Assembly: GCA_947446645.1 (NCBI GenBank)
Contig: CANFHA010000003.1
Span: forward strand, 62,001-126,000
Length of the DNA stretch: 64,000 nucleotides
DNA from: Chitinophagaceae bacterium
GTDB lineage: Bacteria; Bacteroidota; Bacteroidia; Chitinophagales; Chitinophagaceae
Direction: 5' to 3'
Within the stretch, counting starts at the first letter, position 1. Each line of letters opens with the position of its first letter. Below, piece by piece: positions 34,044 to 43,213 of the stretch. The translations under genes and the position numbers were made by a program. Below the pieces are notes generated by a model. That model did no database searches. It was not told the origin of the DNA and worked only from the letters and a program-made list of their open reading frames with translations.

Positions 34044-35200
34044 TGGAGGAAAAACGCAAAATATCGGTACGCAAGGTATTGCAGGTGTTGCTCACGGTAG
34101 TGGTGAGTGTCGGCTGCCTTATTGCCATAGTCAGTGCATCGCGCATTGAGGATGCCAAGAAGCTGAGCGGCGTTGCTGTGCATATTAAAAACGACAAGAA
34201 GTACCATTTTATTGAGGAGAAGGAGATCATGGACCTGTCGGTGAACAACAGGGATATAGATGTAATGAATACGCCCATATCGCAGCTGGATGTGCGTGGT
34301 ATGGAGCAGGTAATTACTTCAGATCCCTGGGTGGCTGGCGCGCAGGTGTATATAGACAACGACAAGGTGCTGCATATGTATGTGACACAGCGCGTACCTA
34401 TAGCTCGCATATTCCAGCAGGACAGTAAGAGCTACTACATGGATGGCAGCCTTAGCATGATGCCACTATCAGAGAATTATGTGTACTACACCACGGTTGT
34501 TACTAATGTACCCGAGATAAACAACGACAGTGCCGGATGGGCAGTGAGAAAGCAGATATCCCACCTGGTGAATGCCATACAGTCAGATACTTTCTGGAGT
34601 GTGCAGATATCGCAGGTGATAGCAGATACTGCGGGCACTTTTGTACTGATGCCGGTGCTTGGTGACCAGAAGATATTGCTTGGCGACACATCGCGGGTGA
34701 AGGATAAGCTTGATGACCTTTTTGCGTTCTATAAAAATGTGCTCAACCGTATAGGCTGGGATAAGTACGAAACACTGGACCTGCGGTTTAAAGGGCAGGT
34801 AGTTGCTTCACCATCCATACCTTATTCCGGGCCTGTAGACAAGGCCGTGAATACAATGAACTGGATAAACAGCATTATAGAAACGGAGGCAAAGAACGAC
34901 GGCAGAGATTCGGTTGCCGCAGCGCCGGTGGCAAAGCCGGTGCCTGTTGCGCATGCTGCAGCACCGGTTAAGGCAGTTAAGACAGCAACAAAGGAAAAGC
35001 CGAAACCAAAGCCAGCTCCAAAGCCGGAGCCAAAGAAGGCCGTGGTAAAAGCGCACGGTAATGACAAACCGGCGCATGCAAAGGCTCAGCCCCAAAAGGC
35101 AAAGCCGGATGCAAAACATAAAGCACCGGAAAACAATAAAGACAAGAATAAGAAGCAGGCATCACCTAAGTATGTGTACCCTGAAAATAAAGAGCATTAA
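34043..35200 (+). CDS. ftsQ: FtsQ-like division protein with long Lys/Pro/Ala tail
   Basis: 385 aa. Cytoplasmic N-terminus, one membrane helix at about 12-31, then a POTRA-like domain (V-A-V-H-I-K-N-D-K-K-Y-H-F-I-E-E-K-E-I) and the FtsQ beta domain (to about 275). The final 100 residues are a disordered run of K, P, A and E (K-P-K-P-A-P-K-P-E-P-K-K), periplasmic by topology, which most FtsQ proteins lack. It could contact peptidoglycan or a partner. Between murC and ftsA, where FtsQ belongs; low sequence conservation is normal for the family. Confidence 0.85.
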   Translation: MEEKRKISVRKVLQVLLTVVVSVGCLIAIVSASRIEDAKKLSGVAVHIKNDKKYHFIEEKEIMDLSVNNRDIDVMNTPISQLDVRGMEQVITSDPWVAGAQVYIDNDKVLHMYVTQRVPIARIFQQDSKSYYMDGSLSMMPLSENYVYYTTVVTNVPEINNDSAGWAVRKQISHLVNAIQSDTFWSVQISQVIADTAGTFVLMPVLGDQKILLGDTSRVKDKLDDLFAFYKNVLNRIGWDKYETLDLRFKGQVVASPSIPYSGPVDKAVNTMNWINSIIETEAKNDGRDSVAAAPVAKPVPVAHAAAPVKAVKTATKEKPKPKPAPKPEPKKAVVKAHGNDKPAHAKAQPQKAKPDAKHKAPENNKDKNKKQASPKYVYPENKEH

Positions 35201-35218
35201 CAATTTTAAACCAACAAT

Positions 35219-36649
35219 ATGAGCAAGAATGAGCAACCCATTATCGTAGGCTTAGACATTGGTACCACCAAAGTAGTCGCTATAGCCGGCAGGAAGAACG
35301 AGTATGGCAAGGTAGAGATCCTTGGCTTTGGTCGTGCAGACTCGGCAGGTGTGAGCCATGGCGTGGTAATGAATATAGAACAGTGCATACGCTCAATAGA
35401 ACAGGCGATGGAGCGCTGCCTGGTTTCTAATCCTAACCTGGAGTTGAAGGAAGTGTATGTAGGTATAGCAGGCCAGCACATAAAGAGCTTGCAGACCAGG
35501 GGCGACAGGGTAAGGGCAAACTCAGAGATCGAGATTAACCAGGAAGACATAGACATGCTGATACGTGACCAGAACAAAACGTATATACCGGCAGGTGACC
35601 AGATAATAGATATAGTGCCGCAGGATTTCACGGTAGATAATACGCCGGATGTCCTCGATCCTATTGGAATGAGTGGGGTCAAGATCGGTGCGAACTTCCA
35701 CATAATAACCGGCGACCGCAATGCGATCCGCAACATAAAGCGCTGTGTAGACAAGTCGTCGCTCACTACGCGCGACCTGGTGCTGCAGCCGCTGGCTTCG
35801 GCAGCAGCGGTTATGAATGATGAAGACCTGGAAGCAGGTGTAGCGATAGTAGATATAGGTGGCGGCACTACCGACATGGCTGTGTTCTATGATGGCATAC
35901 TGAAGCATACCGCCGTTATACCTTATGCAGGCGTGAACATTACTAATGACATCCGCAATGGTCTTGGTGTATTGCGTGCACAGGCAGAGCAGATGAAAGT
36001 GCAGTTTGGTACAGCGCTCGCTGATGAGGCTAACAGCAATGCCTATATCACTATACCCGGCCTGAGAGGCTTGCCTCCCAAAGAGATATCTGTAAAGAAC
36101 CTCGCGCATATAGTACAGGCACGTATGCAGGAGATACTGGACTATGTAATGTATCACCTGAAGCAGATCGGTCTTGAAAAGCGTTTGTGTGGCGGCATTA
36201 TCCTCACGGGTGGTGGTGCACAATTAAAGCACATTACGCAGCTTACCGAGTTTGTTACGGGTATGGGTGCCCGTATTGGCTACCCTAATGAGCATCTTGC
36301 AGGCGGTTATACTGAATCATTAATGAACCCGATGTATTCAACTTGCATTGGCCTCATACTGCGTGGTTACCATGATTTTGAAAATGGTAAAATGCGGTTT
36401 GCAAACCAGGGTGGAAATATGATACACCTTAGTATGGATGAGCAGGTGGCAGTAATGAATGAACCGCTAACTGTGCAGCAGGAGGTGGAACTGGATGAAC
36501 CGGTAGCGGAAACAACACCTGAGGAAATGGCTGAAATGAACCAGCAGCGTGCCCGCAAGCGCAATGACAATGTGAAGAAGCTGTTTGACGGCCTTAAAGG
36601 AAAGTTCATGAAACTGTTTGAAGACGTGGAAGACCAGGAAATACAGTAA
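35219..36649 (+). CDS. ftsA: Division protein FtsA
   Basis: 476 aa actin-like ATPase that tethers FtsZ to the membrane. I-V-G-L-D-I-G-T-T-K-V-V-A-I phosphate loop 1 and V-D-I-G-G-G-T-T-D-M-A-V phosphate loop 2 are intact, as is G-G-I-I-L-T-G-G-G-A-Q-L. The C-terminal K-K-L-F-D-G-L-K-G-K-F-M-K-L-F-E-D looks like the amphipathic membrane-targeting helix. It is longer than E. coli FtsA (420) by a charged linker before the helix. Confidence 0.97.
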   Translation: MSKNEQPIIVGLDIGTTKVVAIAGRKNEYGKVEILGFGRADSAGVSHGVVMNIEQCIRSIEQAMERCLVSNPNLELKEVYVGIAGQHIKSLQTRGDRVRANSEIEINQEDIDMLIRDQNKTYIPAGDQIIDIVPQDFTVDNTPDVLDPIGMSGVKIGANFHIITGDRNAIRNIKRCVDKSSLTTRDLVLQPLASAAAVMNDEDLEAGVAIVDIGGGTTDMAVFYDGILKHTAVIPYAGVNITNDIRNGLGVLRAQAEQMKVQFGTALADEANSNAYITIPGLRGLPPKEISVKNLAHIVQARMQEILDYVMYHLKQIGLEKRLCGGIILTGGGAQLKHITQLTEFVTGMGARIGYPNEHLAGGYTESLMNPMYSTCIGLILRGYHDFENGKMRFANQGGNMIHLSMDEQVAVMNEPLTVQQEVELDEPVAETTPEEMAEMNQQRARKRNDNVKKLFDGLKGKFMKLFEDVEDQEIQ

Positions 36650-36817
36650 GCTGCAAAAAATGAAAGGATAAAGTAGCCGGGTAGCAGGCAACGGATTTAT
36701 AAACTAAAAAATAAAAAACAGAGTGGTGATGGTACGGAAGATTACAGAGCAAAAATTTAATAAACAACTAAACATACGCACAACTAACCATTTTACTAAC
36801 TCACAAACCAATAGCAT

Positions 36818-38455
36818 ATGATACATTTTGAAATCCCCAAAAATCAATCGTCTATCATAAAAGTGATAGGTGTAGGCGGTGGCGGAAGCAATGCCGTTAA
36901 TTACATGCATAGCCTCGGTATCGAGGGTGTGGACTTTGTGGTATGTAATACCGACTCCCAGGCGCTCGCACTGAGCCCGGTAGCCAATAAAATTCAGTTA
37001 GGCCCGCACCTTACGCAGGGTCTTGGCGCAGGTGCAAACCCGGAGATCGGCAAGCAGTCCTGCGAGGAAAGCCTGGAAGATGTGTCTAAGATATTGAAGG
37101 TGAATACCCGCATGGCATTTATTACTGCCGGCATGGGTGGTGGCACAGGTACCGGCGGTGCGCCCGTGGTATCAAAGATCTGTCGCGACCTCGGTATACT
37201 TACCGTGGGTATTGTAACTACACCGTTCACTTACGAGGGCCGCAAGCGTATGAAGCAGGCACAGGACGGAATAGACAAAATGCGTGAGCATGTAGATACT
37301 ATACTTATCATTTCTAATGACAAGCTGCGCCAGCAGTTTGGTAACCTGCCGTTTACACAGGCTTTTGCAAAGGCAGATGATATACTGGCTACTGCCGCAA
37401 AATGTATCACTGATGTGATTACTACTACCGGTCAGATAAACGTGGACTTTGCTGATGTATGCACAGTAATGAAAAATGGTGGTGTCGCCATCCTGGGCAG
37501 TGCATCTGCTATTGGTGAAAACCGTGCATTGCAGGCTGTGGAAGAGGCGCTTAACTCACCATTGCTGAATGACAGCGATATCAGCGGCGCTAAGTGGCTG
37601 CTGCTCAATATCACATCAGCTGCAGGCGAATTTGAACATACTATGGACGAAGCGGAGGCTATACAGGCCTATGTGCAGCAACAAGCTGGCGATAACTGCG
37701 ACGTGATACTGGGTATGGGACATGATCCAAACCTGAAGGAGCGCATCGCTGTTACAGTTATAGCCACAGGCTTTAACCATAAAGACATAAAGGTAGAGAT
37801 ACCGGCAAAAAATGCGGAACCGGAAAAAATAGTGGTGAAGCTGGGCGACATTCAGGCCGATGTGAAACCTGCCGAAACATGGCCATACGCCAAGCAGACG
37901 GTAGATATGTCACCCGTGCTGGTAGAGATGCCTACCAACGACCGCCCTTTCCCTGAAAGCAAACCGGAAGAGAACTTCATAGCTATGCATGCTGACCATT
38001 ATTTGCAATTGGTACAGGAAAAGCAAGAGACAGCGCCGGCAGAACCTGCTCCAACTGTATATATGCAGGAGGAAAGGAAGGTGGAAGATATCCCAATGCA
38101 GATAATAATAAAGAATGAAGAGCCTGCCAGGATGCCTGAGGTATCTAAAATAGGCGGGCGCGTGCTTACTGAAGACGAGATGGAGGAAAAGAGAAGATTT
38201 GAAGATCAGAAAAGGGCGCTTGAGGACAGGGCTGAGCGCCTGCGCCGTATGAGCTTTAATATTAAGGGTACCGAAAATAACGATGATATGGAAGCGGTAC
38301 CTGCTTATGTAAGACAAAATATGAAACTGGACAACCAGGGATCCTCTGACAATTTTTACAGTGGATATACCGTTGGTGTCAATGATCAGCAAAATAACAA
38401 ACAAGCCTCCATACAGACCATCAATACGTTTTTAGATGGCAAGAAGCCCGATTGA
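36818..38455 (+). CDS. ftsZ: Division GTPase FtsZ with extended C-terminus
   Basis: 545 aa tubulin homologue forming the Z-ring. The GTP-binding G-G-G-T-G-T-G-G-A-P lies at about 107-116, and N-T-D-S-Q-A-L and the T7 loop N-V-D-F-A-D-V are intact. The core ends near residue 320; a 170-residue linker rich in Glu, Pro and Gln leads to a V-P-A-Y-V-R-Q peptide, likely the FtsA-binding tail, and then 40 further residues ending N-T-F-L-D-G-K-K-P-D, a Bacteroidota trait. A 168-nt spacer separates it from ftsA, so it may have extra promoter activity. A terminator follows. Confidence 0.97.
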   Translation: MIHFEIPKNQSSIIKVIGVGGGGSNAVNYMHSLGIEGVDFVVCNTDSQALALSPVANKIQLGPHLTQGLGAGANPEIGKQSCEESLEDVSKILKVNTRMAFITAGMGGGTGTGGAPVVSKICRDLGILTVGIVTTPFTYEGRKRMKQAQDGIDKMREHVDTILIISNDKLRQQFGNLPFTQAFAKADDILATAAKCITDVITTTGQINVDFADVCTVMKNGGVAILGSASAIGENRALQAVEEALNSPLLNDSDISGAKWLLLNITSAAGEFEHTMDEAEAIQAYVQQQAGDNCDVILGMGHDPNLKERIAVTVIATGFNHKDIKVEIPAKNAEPEKIVVKLGDIQADVKPAETWPYAKQTVDMSPVLVEMPTNDRPFPESKPEENFIAMHADHYLQLVQEKQETAPAEPAPTVYMQEERKVEDIPMQIIIKNEEPARMPEVSKIGGRVLTEDEMEEKRRFEDQKRALEDRAERLRRMSFNIKGTENNDDMEAVPAYVRQNMKLDNQGSSDNFYSGYTVGVNDQQNNKQASIQTINTFLDGKKPD

Positions 38456-38483
38456 TCCATTGTTGTTTTAGTTTAGTGACAAG

Positions 38484-38506
38484 AGCCCCGTTTTAGCGGG
38501 GCTTTT
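38484..38506 (+). terminator. Intrinsic terminator closing the dcw cluster
   Basis: AGCCCCG stem, 6-nt loop TTTTAG, CGGGGCT, then TTTT. It lies 29 nt after the ftsZ stop. Confidence 0.88.
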
Positions 38507-38588
38507 GATTTTTACATGGTTGATTCCAGTAGGTTTGTTTGAGATTATAACAGAATTATTTATCTTGCAAAAAGTTAATTTGTCGGGT

Positions 38589-38624
38589 ACAAACGCAATA
38601 TGTGATTTTTTATATTGTGTTTGT
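38589..38624. promoter_or_regulatory. Hairpin upstream of the T9SS type-B gene
   Basis: Arms ACAAACGCAATAT (38589-38601) and ATATTGTGTTTGT (38612-38624), 12 of 13 paired plus one G-T, with a 10-nt loop. It sits in the 260-nt gap between the terminator and the next ATG; it could be an operator or a leader structure. Otherwise the gap is A/T-rich without an ORF. Confidence 0.45.
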
Positions 38625-38770
38625 GAAAAAAAAGAGATAAATTTACTAACCTATTTCAGGAATTAGCTGTCTTTAAGTATCGTGGTTGTGCATTTTGGGA
38701 TAAATGTGTAGCACAAATGACCATAAAGACGGTAAATAATCATTTTTTGTCAGAGATATTAAGCAGAAAT

Positions 38771-41700
38771 ATGAAAAATAGCTTTTACTTATTCAGTATT
38801 ATCCTTTGTTTTACCCTTTTCGGGACTACTAAAAGTTTCTCGCAGGTTTCTGTTGTAAGCAGTGACACGGTTGATTGCACTCATTTGACCACAGTACTAA
38901 CAGCCACGCTTGAAGGGGATACCCCCACGGACGCAGGTATTACCTCAGATGACGTATATTCTAACCCAATCCCGATTGGTTTTACATTCAGTTTTTATGG
39001 AATTAACTACACCAGTGTCGTAATTGGTGCAAACGGAACCTTGGATTTTAACCTTGCTGATGCCGGAGCATATGATCCCTGGCCCATTTCTGCACCGCTC
39101 CTTGGCAATTCAAGCAAGTTCAATAATATCTGCGGCCCTTGGTGCGATATAGACATCTTCTACACCGGTGCCACTATAGGAACTGAAACCTACTCTACTG
39201 ACGGCGTAGCGCCTAACCGCAAATTTGCCGTAACATGGTGCGCATGCAGCATGTTTTCTTGCGGAACCCAGCTGACCACTACACAGGTCATTCTCTATGA
39301 AGGAACAAACATTTGTGAGGTACACATTGCGAAGAAGCCGGTTTGCGCTGGATGGAATGGTGGCTATGCTATTGTGGGTGTTCAAAATGCTACTGGTACA
39401 GCAGCTACTACTGCTCCGGGTAGGGATTTTCCATCTGTATGGACAATACCTCCTACGGAAGCATGGCGTTTTACACCGGTAGGTGGCACATCTTATACGG
39501 TGGCTTCTATTCCATACGCACCTATACCTTATGCATCTTCCCTTATTTACTGGTATGATATTACTGCTGGTACCTACCTAGGCACAGGCATGACAATGAC
39601 TGTTACACCTACTTCCGGCCATTTATACCGTGCTGCGGCGTTGGGATGCGCTGACACGTCTTCAGCTTATTATTTCGTTACTGCGTCAGGTGGCATTTCT
39701 ATAACCACAACTTCTGTAAATCCTACAACCACAACATCAGTGAACCCGGTGACATGTGGCCCATGCAACGGTTCCATTACACTTTCGGGCTTAACGCCAG
39801 GCGCTATTGACACGGTTCACTATACCTATAACAGTACAACAGAACCCGTTATCATTGCTACTGTTTCACCAACCGGAACTATAGTACTTAACAACCTGTG
39901 TGCAGGTACCTATGTATTGTCTGTATCTCATGGCGACTGTACTTCTTTGCCACACACCGTAGTGTTAACGAATCCTCCAATTCCTATCTCCGGCACCCCA
40001 ACCAATCCTACGAGTTGCGGGGCTTGTAACGGTACCATTACCATTACAGGGCTTTTCCCGTCTATTACTTATACGGTCACTTATACGCTTGGCGGAACAG
40101 CACAACCACCTATGGTTCTTAGTACCAGCTCCACTGCATCATCTGTAACCATGACAGGGCTGTGTGCCGGTACTTATGATAACATTATTGTTCATTTTGG
40201 CAGCGGATGTGTTACCTCGGCAACAGGCCCCTATGTACTCACCAATCCTGCCATATCAATGACTGGCACCTCTGCCAACAATTCTTATTGCGGAGTATGT
40301 GACGGTACTATAACCCTTAACGGATTATATGCATCAACAGCATTCATTATTAATTATAGTCTTGGTGGCGTGGCACAGCCCCCGGTAACCCTCACCAGCA
40401 ATACATCCGGCACCATTGTACTTACCGGACTGTGCGCGGGCACCTATACAAATATTACAGCAACCATTGCCTCATCGGGCGGTGTTTGTGTTACACCGGC
40501 TATAGGGCCATTTACCATCACTGCACCACCGCCACCTGCGCTTAATGTTACGGGCTCTGTAAATCCTTCGCAGTGCGGCTACTGCGATGGCAGCATCACG
40601 ATCAAAGCGATTGCGCCCTTCTCTACCGATACTGTTTCCTATTCCGTCAACGGCACGCCGGCTACAGCAACAGTTATTGCTCATGCAGATAGCGCTATTG
40701 TGATCAATGGGCTTTGTGCTGGCTCTTATACAGGTTTTAGCGTCAAGGTAGGGCAGTGTATTTATACCGTGAACGGATCCGCCACGCTCACTACCATACC
40801 GATTGTTGCTGTTAATGATACGGCAGTGAAATTCGGATGTAATGGGGATACCGTATCATTCAGTAACGCATCTACCACAGCTCCCGGCGCCTCTCTTTTC
40901 TACATCTGGCATTTTGGCGACGGCACTTCAGATACCTCCGCTACACCTACGCATGTGTTCCCGCAGGGTACATATACCGTAACCATGATAGCAACCAACC
41001 ATGTGTGCGCAGACAGTATAAAGAAAACATTGACGCTTATTCACCCGTTGCTGGCATCCTTTATTGATAGTCCGAGTATTATATGCCAGGGCGAGTTAGT
41101 TACCTTTAATAATACTACAACGGTTACTGTGTCGAACAACGCCACACCGGCAACGTCGGCAGGGTACTACCAGTGGGACTTTGGAAACGGCGCAACGCAG
41201 ACCACCCAGAATGGCTCATATACCTTCCAGAATACGGGTACATATACAGTTACGCTCACTGCCCAGGACTGGGTGCCTTGTCAGAGTGTAGCATCAGCTA
41301 TAGTGCAGGTAGATACAATAAGTAAAATCAACATCAGGCTTACAGACACTGTAATTTGCCAGGGTACTTATGTTACCTATACAGGCCTTTACGCGGGTCT
41401 GGGCAATACAGGTAATTTCTGGAATTTCGGCGATGGAACTACTATGGCTAATATGAACCCGATAGTACATGGTTTTAACGATCCGGGCAATTTTACGATC
41501 AGCGTTACTGCTGACTACCGGGCTTGTCCTACTATCACCACATCCCGCTCTGTGCTTGTGGTACCACAGCCATACATAAACCTTGGTGCGGATACCGCTA
41601 TCTGTAAAGGAAGCGAATCAATAATACTGAAAGACGTTATAAACGGCGTGTCAAACACAGCTGGCTGGGTATGGAATAACGGGCAGACAACTCCGTCTAT

Positions 41701-42070
41701 CGTGGTTACCGAGCCGGGCTACTATTATGCTACTGTAAACGTAGGCAATTGTTATGCCTCTGATACTGTGTGGGTAAAGAATGATTGTTACATGAACCTG
41801 CCAAACGTGTTTACACCAAACAATGACGGGTCAAATGATTATTTCTTCCCGCGCGATCTGCTTACTAAGGGATTAATTCAATTCTCAATGAATATCTACA
41901 ACCGCTGGGGCCAGCGGGTGTTTGAAACTGCTACGCTTGATGGCAGGGGATGGGACGGCAAACTTAATGGCGTGGATCAGCCGGAGGGCGTGTTTGTCTA
42001 TATCATAGACGCAATGTTCAAAGACGGTCAAAAAGAGCACCACCAGGGAAATGTGACCTTACTGAGGTAA
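38771..42070 (+). CDS. Large T9SS type-B secreted protein with PKD domains
   Basis: 1099 aa from the ATG at 38771, which gives a clean signal peptide (ends K-S-F-S-Q); an ATG 18 codons earlier would precede it. Residues about 300-640 hold four repeats of about 85 aa, each with C-G-x-C-N/D-G-x-I-T and L-C-A-G-T-Y motifs, SprB-like. Three PKD-type domains follow (F-G-D-G-T-S, F-G-N-G-A-T, F-G-D-G-T-T). The last 90 residues are the gliding-motility-associated type-B sorting domain (N-V-F-T-P-N-N-D-G-S-N-D-Y-F, Y-N-R-W-G-Q-R-V-F). It is probably an adhesin or surface structural protein, needing T9SS with PorV/SprF-type helpers. Confidence 0.9.
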   Translation: MKNSFYLFSIILCFTLFGTTKSFSQVSVVSSDTVDCTHLTTVLTATLEGDTPTDAGITSDDVYSNPIPIGFTFSFYGINYTSVVIGANGTLDFNLADAGAYDPWPISAPLLGNSSKFNNICGPWCDIDIFYTGATIGTETYSTDGVAPNRKFAVTWCACSMFSCGTQLTTTQVILYEGTNICEVHIAKKPVCAGWNGGYAIVGVQNATGTAATTAPGRDFPSVWTIPPTEAWRFTPVGGTSYTVASIPYAPIPYASSLIYWYDITAGTYLGTGMTMTVTPTSGHLYRAAALGCADTSSAYYFVTASGGISITTTSVNPTTTTSVNPVTCGPCNGSITLSGLTPGAIDTVHYTYNSTTEPVIIATVSPTGTIVLNNLCAGTYVLSVSHGDCTSLPHTVVLTNPPIPISGTPTNPTSCGACNGTITITGLFPSITYTVTYTLGGTAQPPMVLSTSSTASSVTMTGLCAGTYDNIIVHFGSGCVTSATGPYVLTNPAISMTGTSANNSYCGVCDGTITLNGLYASTAFIINYSLGGVAQPPVTLTSNTSGTIVLTGLCAGTYTNITATIASSGGVCVTPAIGPFTITAPPPPALNVTGSVNPSQCGYCDGSITIKAIAPFSTDTVSYSVNGTPATATVIAHADSAIVINGLCAGSYTGFSVKVGQCIYTVNGSATLTTIPIVAVNDTAVKFGCNGDTVSFSNASTTAPGASLFYIWHFGDGTSDTSATPTHVFPQGTYTVTMIATNHVCADSIKKTLTLIHPLLASFIDSPSIICQGELVTFNNTTTVTVSNNATPATSAGYYQWDFGNGATQTTQNGSYTFQNTGTYTVTLTAQDWVPCQSVASAIVQVDTISKINIRLTDTVICQGTYVTYTGLYAGLGNTGNFWNFGDGTTMANMNPIVHGFNDPGNFTISVTADYRACPTITTSRSVLVVPQPYINLGADTAICKGSESIILKDVINGVSNTAGWVWNNGQTTPSIVVTEPGYYYATVNVGNCYASDTVWVKNDCYMNLPNVFTPNNDGSNDYFFPRDLLTKGLIQFSMNIYNRWGQRVFETATLDGRGWDGKLNGVDQPEGVFVYIIDAMFKDGQKEHHQGNVTLLR

Positions 42071-42103
42071 GGCACTTAAGCAGGTAAAGACCTATAGCAT
42101 TTC

Positions 42104-42140
42104 AATACAGGTAGCAACATGTTGCTACCTGTATTGTTTT
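42104..42140 (+). terminator. Intrinsic terminator after the T9SS type-B gene
   Basis: Perfect 32-nt palindrome (16-bp arms, AATACAGGTAGCAACA and complement) followed by GTTTT, 34 nt after the stop. Confidence 0.85.
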
Positions 42141-42397
42141 ATAGAAGTTTGTGCTTCCACAGCAGTATTGGCGCATGTTCTTCTCCGGTCACATATCACG
42201 CACATAGCGGCGGCACCCCGCGGCTACGCCCGGCGCAGCAGGCTCCGACGTATATGATTACGGCCACGACTGCTGGACCACAGGCGCACCTTCATTTGGG
42301 TGTATACTATTACTACCTTAAATATGACTGCGGTGGTAACACACTGGAGCAAAAGGGAGACTGCACACCGGTAAGATAGTACTGAGTACCAAAAGAT
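42141..42397 (+). other. Sequence between two terminators, possible gene remnant
   Basis: A plus-strand frame of 86 codons (42119-42379) starts inside the previous terminator and ends just before the next one. It reads as low-quality protein (P-R-L-R-P-A-Q-Q then Y-Y-Y-Y-L-K-Y-D-C-G-G-N-T-L-E-Q). Another frame gives Y-D-Y-G-H-D-C-W-T-T-G-A-P. Either a decayed gene or chance; no intact product is called. Confidence 0.25.
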
Positions 42398-42437
42398 AAA
42401 AGCGAGGCTGCTACAGATACCGTAGCGGCCTCGCTTT
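42398..42437. terminator. Hairpin terminator at 42.4 kb
   Basis: Sixteen-bp stem AAAGCGAGGCTGCTAC / GTAGCGGCCTCGCTTT with one G-T pair and a 7-8 nt loop. Its A/T ends would let it act on both strands; on the minus strand it could serve the lipoprotein gene at 42599-43030. Confidence 0.7.
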
Positions 42438-42548
42438 ATTATCGTCAATACTGCGTCTTATACTATTTCGACATCTAAAATTAGCATATTGTGATGTTTA
42501 TAAACACCTCTGCGACCTTAAAAACAGAATACTGGAAACTGCGCCTTT

Positions 42549-42566
42549 GCGCCTCTGCGAGAGATA
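42549..42566. repeat. 18-nt dispersed repeat, copy 2
   Basis: Identical to 1927-1944. Preceded by CTGCGCCTTTGC, so the repeat unit may be longer and degenerate. The rest of 42438-42598 shows no further structure. Confidence 0.5.
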
Positions 42567-42598
42567 TTCTTCCGCCATTATTAGATATCCAGGTGGTA

Positions 42599-43030
42599 TT
42601 AAAAGGTATAAGACTTGATGTATTGCATTTTGGTGTTGTTCTTACTGCTGCTTACTTCAAAGTAATCATAAAACGTAGTATCACCCGGCACATGGAAACC
42701 GATGATCCATGTATAAGGTTCCGTACCCTTCCTTATAGCCGGCTTTGCGTCTTCTGCACCCTTAGGCATAGAGAACTTTCCTTCGCCGAAATTGGGGCCG
42801 AAATCGGCATCCACGTCATAAACCCCGCTGGTTATCTCGCTGTCAGCAACAACTTTTACCGAAAACGTAAAGTGATTAATGGTGTCTTCCATTATCGGCA
42901 TTTTTGCTTCAGCCACTATAGTGCCGGGCTTTGGAAACTGTTTCTTAGCATGTTCCGTATCGTCATGGTTTCCGCATGAGGTAAATACCAGAGCTGTAAG
43001 CACTGTACTGAAAAGGATAGTGTTCTTCAT
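42599..43030 (-). CDS. Small lipoprotein of unknown function
   Basis: 143 aa from the ATG at 43030; the ATG 12 codons earlier lies upstream of the promoter element and lacks a lipoprotein signal. Lipobox F-T-S-C at about residue 19. The mature part is beta-rich (H-F-T-F-S-V-K-V-V-A-D and T-W-I-I-G-F-H-V-P-G), perhaps an Ig-like fold. No family recognised. It stands alone on the minus strand, divergent from the peptidase gene at 43214. Confidence 0.65.
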   Translation of the reverse strand: MKNTILFSTVLTALVFTSCGNHDDTEHAKKQFPKPGTIVAEAKMPIMEDTINHFTFSVKVVADSEITSGVYDVDADFGPNFGEGKFSMPKGAEDAKPAIRKGTEPYTWIIGFHVPGDTTFYDYFEVSSSKNNTKMQYIKSYTF

Positions 43031-43036
43031 TCCGGG

Positions 43037-43044
43037 CAAAAATA
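43037..43044 (-). promoter_or_regulatory. -7 promoter element of the lipoprotein gene
   Basis: Minus-strand TATTTTTG, an exact TAnnTTTG match, ending 6 nt before the ATG at 43030. If used, the transcript would be nearly leaderless. Confidence 0.4.
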
Positions 43045-43213
43045 AGCGAAGTAACAATACCTCCATCTACCACCCTTTAAAAGCTTCATAACCGTATTTC
43101 TCAACGTACGAATAGCGATGATTGCTATGGAAATGCGATGGCTGTTGGAAACACCGGCCTTTACTTTTTATTGGCTGTTATGCCTATATTTATCCCGGAA
43201 TAAATTCCTTTTA

